NCBI GenBank assembly: GCA_038062615.1 | Contig: JBBTWV010000008.1 | Span: 1-8,474 of the forward strand | Length of the DNA stretch: 8,474 bases | Direction: 5' to 3' | Origin: JBBTWV01 sp038062615 | GTDB lineage: Bacteria; Patescibacteriota; Gracilibacteria; UBA1369; UM-FILTER-53-11 | Shown: positions 5,931 through 8,474 of the stretch, one piece after another | How positions within the stretch are numbered: position 1 is the first letter of the stretch | Layout: each line of letters begins with the position of its first letter | Made by a program: the position numbers and the translations under genes | Notes under the pieces: generated by a model | Databases searched by the model: none | What the model was told of the DNA's origin: nothing | Seen by the model: the letters and a program-made list of their open reading frames with translations, nothing else

Positions 5931-6917
5931 TCACTCTTTCTTATAAGAAAATGCCCCATACAAAGTTTTTTCTCCTGCTTTTGTATTCGCCACCCCGCCC
6001 ACGGTCCCATTGGACCAGTTCACGTCCGTAGGATCGGTGGTTTTGAGAAGAAGCTTTGTCTCTAGCCCAGGAATAGTGATTTCCCAATTTTTCTCTTTCC
6101 CCTTCTCCGCAAATTTAATTTGAGCTTCAAAGAATTTTTGCAGATATTTTGGAGCGGCATTTTTATAAAGGATCCAAGTGTGCGGCCGGTAAGCAGGATG
6201 ATCCTTACTCACTATAGAATTATCCAGTAGGTAAAAATTTCCTTCGCTATTCCATACTAAAAATCGGTAGGTTCTTGAGGTTAAATCGTTTACGCCAGGG
6301 AAGAAGAGGTATTTGCTGTGATCGCTAGAATATACTTTTTCTAAAGCGGCGTTGGCTTCAAATTTTTCACCGCCAATTTTGACGGTGCCTTTGCCCTCAC
6401 TAAGATACCGCGTATAGGTAATGTCATTTTTAGTAATAAAATCCCCTTCTAGACCGGTGGTGGTGATGTCAAAAGTTTTGCCATCAATGCTGAGCGCAAA
6501 TGCAAAACTCTCGCGAGTTGAGAGATCATCAAAAACAGCATTTTCATACTTTGGGAGGAAGGCATTTTTCGTGATTTTTTCGGTATTTGAATAGAAGTTA
6601 GTCCTGACGGTTTTTTCTTTTCCATTTTGAAAAAAGCGTGCCGTGTAATAATGGATAAATTTTCCTTTTTCTACTTCTTTCCGATTCAGTTCAAGATTCA
6701 GCACAAAACGATTTTTATCATTTTGATTTTTGCTGGCGAGAATGATCTCATCGGAAAAATATTGAAGCTTTTCTCCTTTTGCAGAAGGATCAGTTTGATT
6801 GGGCACAGGGACAAACTCCGGTGTTTTTTTGAGGTAATGGCTGGATATAAGAAAAGTAGCTGAAGCCGTTAGGAGAACGCTCAGCATAATGGGGAAAAAC
6901 GGAAAATCTTTTTTCAT
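5931..6917 (-). CDS. Membrane-anchored beta-rich protein, possibly lipocalin-like
   Basis: I do not recognise a firm family. The 328-residue protein has a short basic start (MKK) and one hydrophobic segment (about 7-28), then a polar, Lys-rich body expected outside the membrane. No lipobox cysteine is seen, so it is an anchored or secreted protein rather than a lipoprotein. The body is rich in alternating beta-strand patterns with repeated G-K turns. Residues 140-200, with a short strand, GLEGDF, YLSEGKGTVKIGGEKFEANAALEK and a following SSDH, loosely recall the CrtC/AttH-type lipocalin pattern (Y-x-G-x-V-x-I-x-G, then DH). This is a weak fold guess. It starts 68 bases after the cysteine-rich gene; the region has only a weak possible -10 (TATTTA) and an AAGAGA that could serve as a weak ribosome site. 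Its stop is TGA. Confidence 0.8.
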   Translation of the reverse strand: MKKDFPFFPIMLSVLLTASATFLISSHYLKKTPEFVPVPNQTDPSAKGEKLQYFSDEIILASKNQNDKNRFVLNLELNRKEVEKGKFIHYYTARFFQNGKEKTVRTNFYSNTEKITKNAFLPKYENAVFDDLSTRESFAFALSIDGKTFDITTTGLEGDFITKNDITYTRYLSEGKGTVKIGGEKFEANAALEKVYSSDHSKYLFFPGVNDLTSRTYRFLVWNSEGNFYLLDNSIVSKDHPAYRPHTWILYKNAAPKYLQKFFEAQIKFAEKGKEKNWEITIPGLETKLLLKTTDPTDVNWSNGTVGGVANTKAGEKTLYGAFSYKKE

Positions 6918-6985
6918 ATGTATGTCTCTTAAATATCATGATTCATGCATTGGCGTGAAGCGTCTGGATCCATTCATTTGGAGTC

Positions 6986-7960
6986 TCAGGAATAATACTG
7001 AGGTGCAATACTATCCTCATAGGGATAAGTTGAAGGAAGTAGCCACCGGCCATAGAATCCATCACGCTTCAATTCATCTTTGATGAAAGCCACTTTTTGG
7101 AAGTAGTCATCTTTGGAATATTTTTGATTGAGGATCTCGTATTCGGCGTGGCTGCGGCCAATGCATCCAAAGCAGTGCTTGGAATTGAAGACCAACTCGC
7201 AATATTCCAAATCGCTGTTGTGCCAGGAGGAATAACAAAAATTGCAATTGGTGCTGCCGGAGATGCCGATGCACTCATAGAGAAGTTCCGACGGGTCATA
7301 ACCGATGGAATCACAGTCTAGGCAATCTTTGGTGTGGTGTGCGGTGGTTTGCATGTACATGCAGTCTTCCATATTGGCTCCGCTAAAGCAGGCATAGCAG
7401 TTGCGGGAATTTTCCAGAAAAGAACCGATGCAGTTTTCGCAGTTGCGCTGGATAAAAGAAGCGTGGGGTACAGTTTTTTTGACATCATCCAGCTCTTGAA
7501 GTAATTCTTGCGGTGAATATTTCTGCTTTATTTTTTCAACCTCTTGGTGAAATTGCTCTTTTGAAAATGCTTGATTGCGGATGCAGTACTGCGCATTACG
7601 GAGACCGGCGCACAGAAAGCAGTCACGGCAATTAACTAAATCAAAGCCGTATTCGCAGTCGGATGAGCTATAGCAATTGGTAAGAAAGTTGCCATTATAA
7701 ATTTTTCCACCCACCGTGCATTCGTAACAAAGCTCGCTTTCATTTACGCGGTCACAGTCAATGCAATCACGATTGGCATAAATGTACTGTCCATAAAAAC
7801 AGTCTTCGTTGTAATGGCTGCCAAAGACTAAGTAGCAGTTTTTGTTTCGATAGGCGTAATTGGTGTAGTCACTGTTCTCTGATGCCGAAGCCATGAGGGC
7901 AATACGCGGACGCGAAAGCCGGAGTTTTTGGAGAGCATCTATAAATGCTTTGGCTGTCAT
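6986..7960 (-). CDS. Cysteine-rich duplicated repeat protein, function unknown
   Basis: A 324-residue protein with 25 cysteines, many as CxxC or NC/DC pairs spaced roughly 10-20 residues apart. It contains an internal duplication: YSSSDCEYGFDLVNCRDCFLC with its following RNQAFSKEQF (98-137) parallels YSSWHNSDLEYCELVF with LNQKYSKDDYF (243-287), and SELCYEC (76-81) parallels SELLYEC (225-230). The C-terminus ends in a Pro/Tyr-rich tail. It resembles, from memory, a cysteine-rich family common in Patescibacteria whose longer members start with a four-cysteine zinc ribbon; here that N-terminal ribbon is missing. Regular spacing suggests a stacked, possibly metal-binding or disulfide-bonded solenoid. 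No signal peptide is visible, so it is likely cytoplasmic, favouring metal binding. It starts 9 bases after the transporter stop, with no ribosome site seen. Confidence 0.85.
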   Translation of the reverse strand: MTAKAFIDALQKLRLSRPRIALMASASENSDYTNYAYRNKNCYLVFGSHYNEDCFYGQYIYANRDCIDCDRVNESELCYECTVGGKIYNGNFLTNCYSSSDCEYGFDLVNCRDCFLCAGLRNAQYCIRNQAFSKEQFHQEVEKIKQKYSPQELLQELDDVKKTVPHASFIQRNCENCIGSFLENSRNCYACFSGANMEDCMYMQTTAHHTKDCLDCDSIGYDPSELLYECIGISGSTNCNFCYSSWHNSDLEYCELVFNSKHCFGCIGRSHAEYEILNQKYSKDDYFQKVAFIKDELKRDGFYGRWLLPSTYPYEDSIAPQYYS

Positions 7961-7969
7961 AATCAGGCG

Positions 7970-8474
7970 TTATAAAAAAGAGAGGCCTAGGATAACCAGG
8001 AGGAGTGATGCTCCCTTGAGTGCCAATGTCTGTGTTGAGAGATCTTCGCTGTCAACTTCATGCAAAAGTTTTTTGAGGAGAAGGCCCCATGAGAAGGCAA
8101 AAAGGGGCTGAATCCCTAAAAATACGCTGGTAAGAGAGGCTTTGCCCAGTGTGAGCGCGTATGAGAAGGCAATGGTTCCGCCAATACCCACCAAAAGATT
8201 AATACCCACCATAACCCACCCGCGCGACGAAATGGAGGCGAGATGTTTTTTGAGCGGACGCCGTATGGATATAAAAAGCAGAGCAACGAGTGCTGGCAGA
8301 AAACTTCCTAGAAGATAAATGATGAGGGCAGAGTGGTAGCTTTCAAAGGCGACGGCATATTTTTTGAATAGAACATCGGAAGCCGACCATCCGACGCTGG
8401 TTAACGCAATAAGCCCAAAGGCTTTGCTGACGCTCCAAATTCCTGAAAGTCGTTTGGCTCCAGCCATAATTCCG
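7970..8474 (-). CDS. EamA/DMT-family transporter, C-terminal half (partial at right edge)
   Basis: An integral membrane protein with five predicted hydrophobic helices (about residues 15-36, 44-66, 84-104, 107-131 and 147-165, numbered from the ATG at 8467). That is the size of one EamA unit of a drug/metabolite transporter. The stretch ALTLGKASLTSVFLGIQPLF (104-123) is the typical EamA pattern between helices 3 and 4, and GWSASDVLFKK (26-36) fits the start of a unit. DMT exporters usually have two such units (about 300 residues). The frame is still open upstream of the ATG to the window edge, so the ATG at 8467 is probably internal and the first half lies outside. A genuine one-unit protein cannot be excluded. 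The substrate is unknown. Its stop is 9 bases before the cysteine-rich gene, so they are probably cotranscribed. Confidence 0.8.
   Translation of the reverse strand, partial: GIMAGAKRLSGIWSVSKAFGLIALTSVGWSASDVLFKKYAVAFESYHSALIIYLLGSFLPALVALLFISIRRPLKKHLASISSRGWVMVGINLLVGIGGTIAFSYALTLGKASLTSVFLGIQPLFAFSWGLLLKKLLHEVDSEDLSTQTLALKGASLLLVILGLSFL

Noticed and set aside
6918..6985. Possible promoter (TTCACG, 18 bases, TATTTA) before the 6917 gene
   Set aside because: The -35 matches 4 of 6 and the -10 only 3 of 6; too weak to list in AT-rich spacer DNA.
7097..7321. Plus-strand open frame with a hydrophobic, plausible-looking protein
   Set aside because: It is antisense to the cysteine-rich repeat gene, whose duplications and conserved motifs show which strand is coding.

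Overview
The window looks like a piece of a Patescibacteria (Candidate Phyla Radiation, probably Parcubacteria-like) genome. The reasons are the compact same-strand layout with gaps of only 2-70 bases, the general lack of Shine-Dalgarno sequences, a cysteine-rich repeat protein of a kind I associate with that group, and a type 2 isoleucyl-tRNA synthetase carrying a large extra domain. This assignment is inference from gene content; there is no rRNA or other marker here. TGA is used as a stop, so the recoded-UGA lineages are unlikely.

All confident genes are on the minus strand, so transcription runs from the right edge to the left. From right to left: the C-terminal half of an EamA/DMT-type membrane transporter (cut by the right edge); a 324-residue cysteine-rich duplicated protein of unknown function; a membrane-anchored, beta-rich protein that may be lipocalin-like; then a tight housekeeping run of purE (class II AIR carboxylase/mutase type), a one-domain asparaginase-like protein, purB (adenylosuccinate lyase), dcd (dCTP deaminase, probably bifunctional with dUTPase) and ileS (type 2 IleRS, cut at the left edge).

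The purE-to-ileS run joins purine synthesis (PurE, PurB), a possible aspartate supply for the aspartate-consuming purine steps (asparaginase-like protein), pyrimidine deoxynucleotide supply (Dcd) and translation (IleS). A perfect TATAAT lies just ahead of the purE ATG and suggests that this run starts with a leaderless transcript.

The most unusual object is IleS. It carries a complete, apparently active-site-intact histidine phosphatase (phosphoglycerate-mutase-like) domain of about 190 residues, inserted at the tip of a cysteine-pair (zinc-ribbon-like) loop. Its CP1 editing site has lost two residues conserved for editing. It also has a GC-rich, Ala/Ser-rich in-frame insert built from short palindromes. 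The first ~45-57 bases of the window do not continue ileS. Read on the plus strand they encode a typical ATP synthase alpha-subunit segment, which suggests a chimeric or rearranged contig end at a short shared sequence. No RNA gene, CRISPR array or insertion sequence was seen, and no gene-free stretch exceeds 70 bases.
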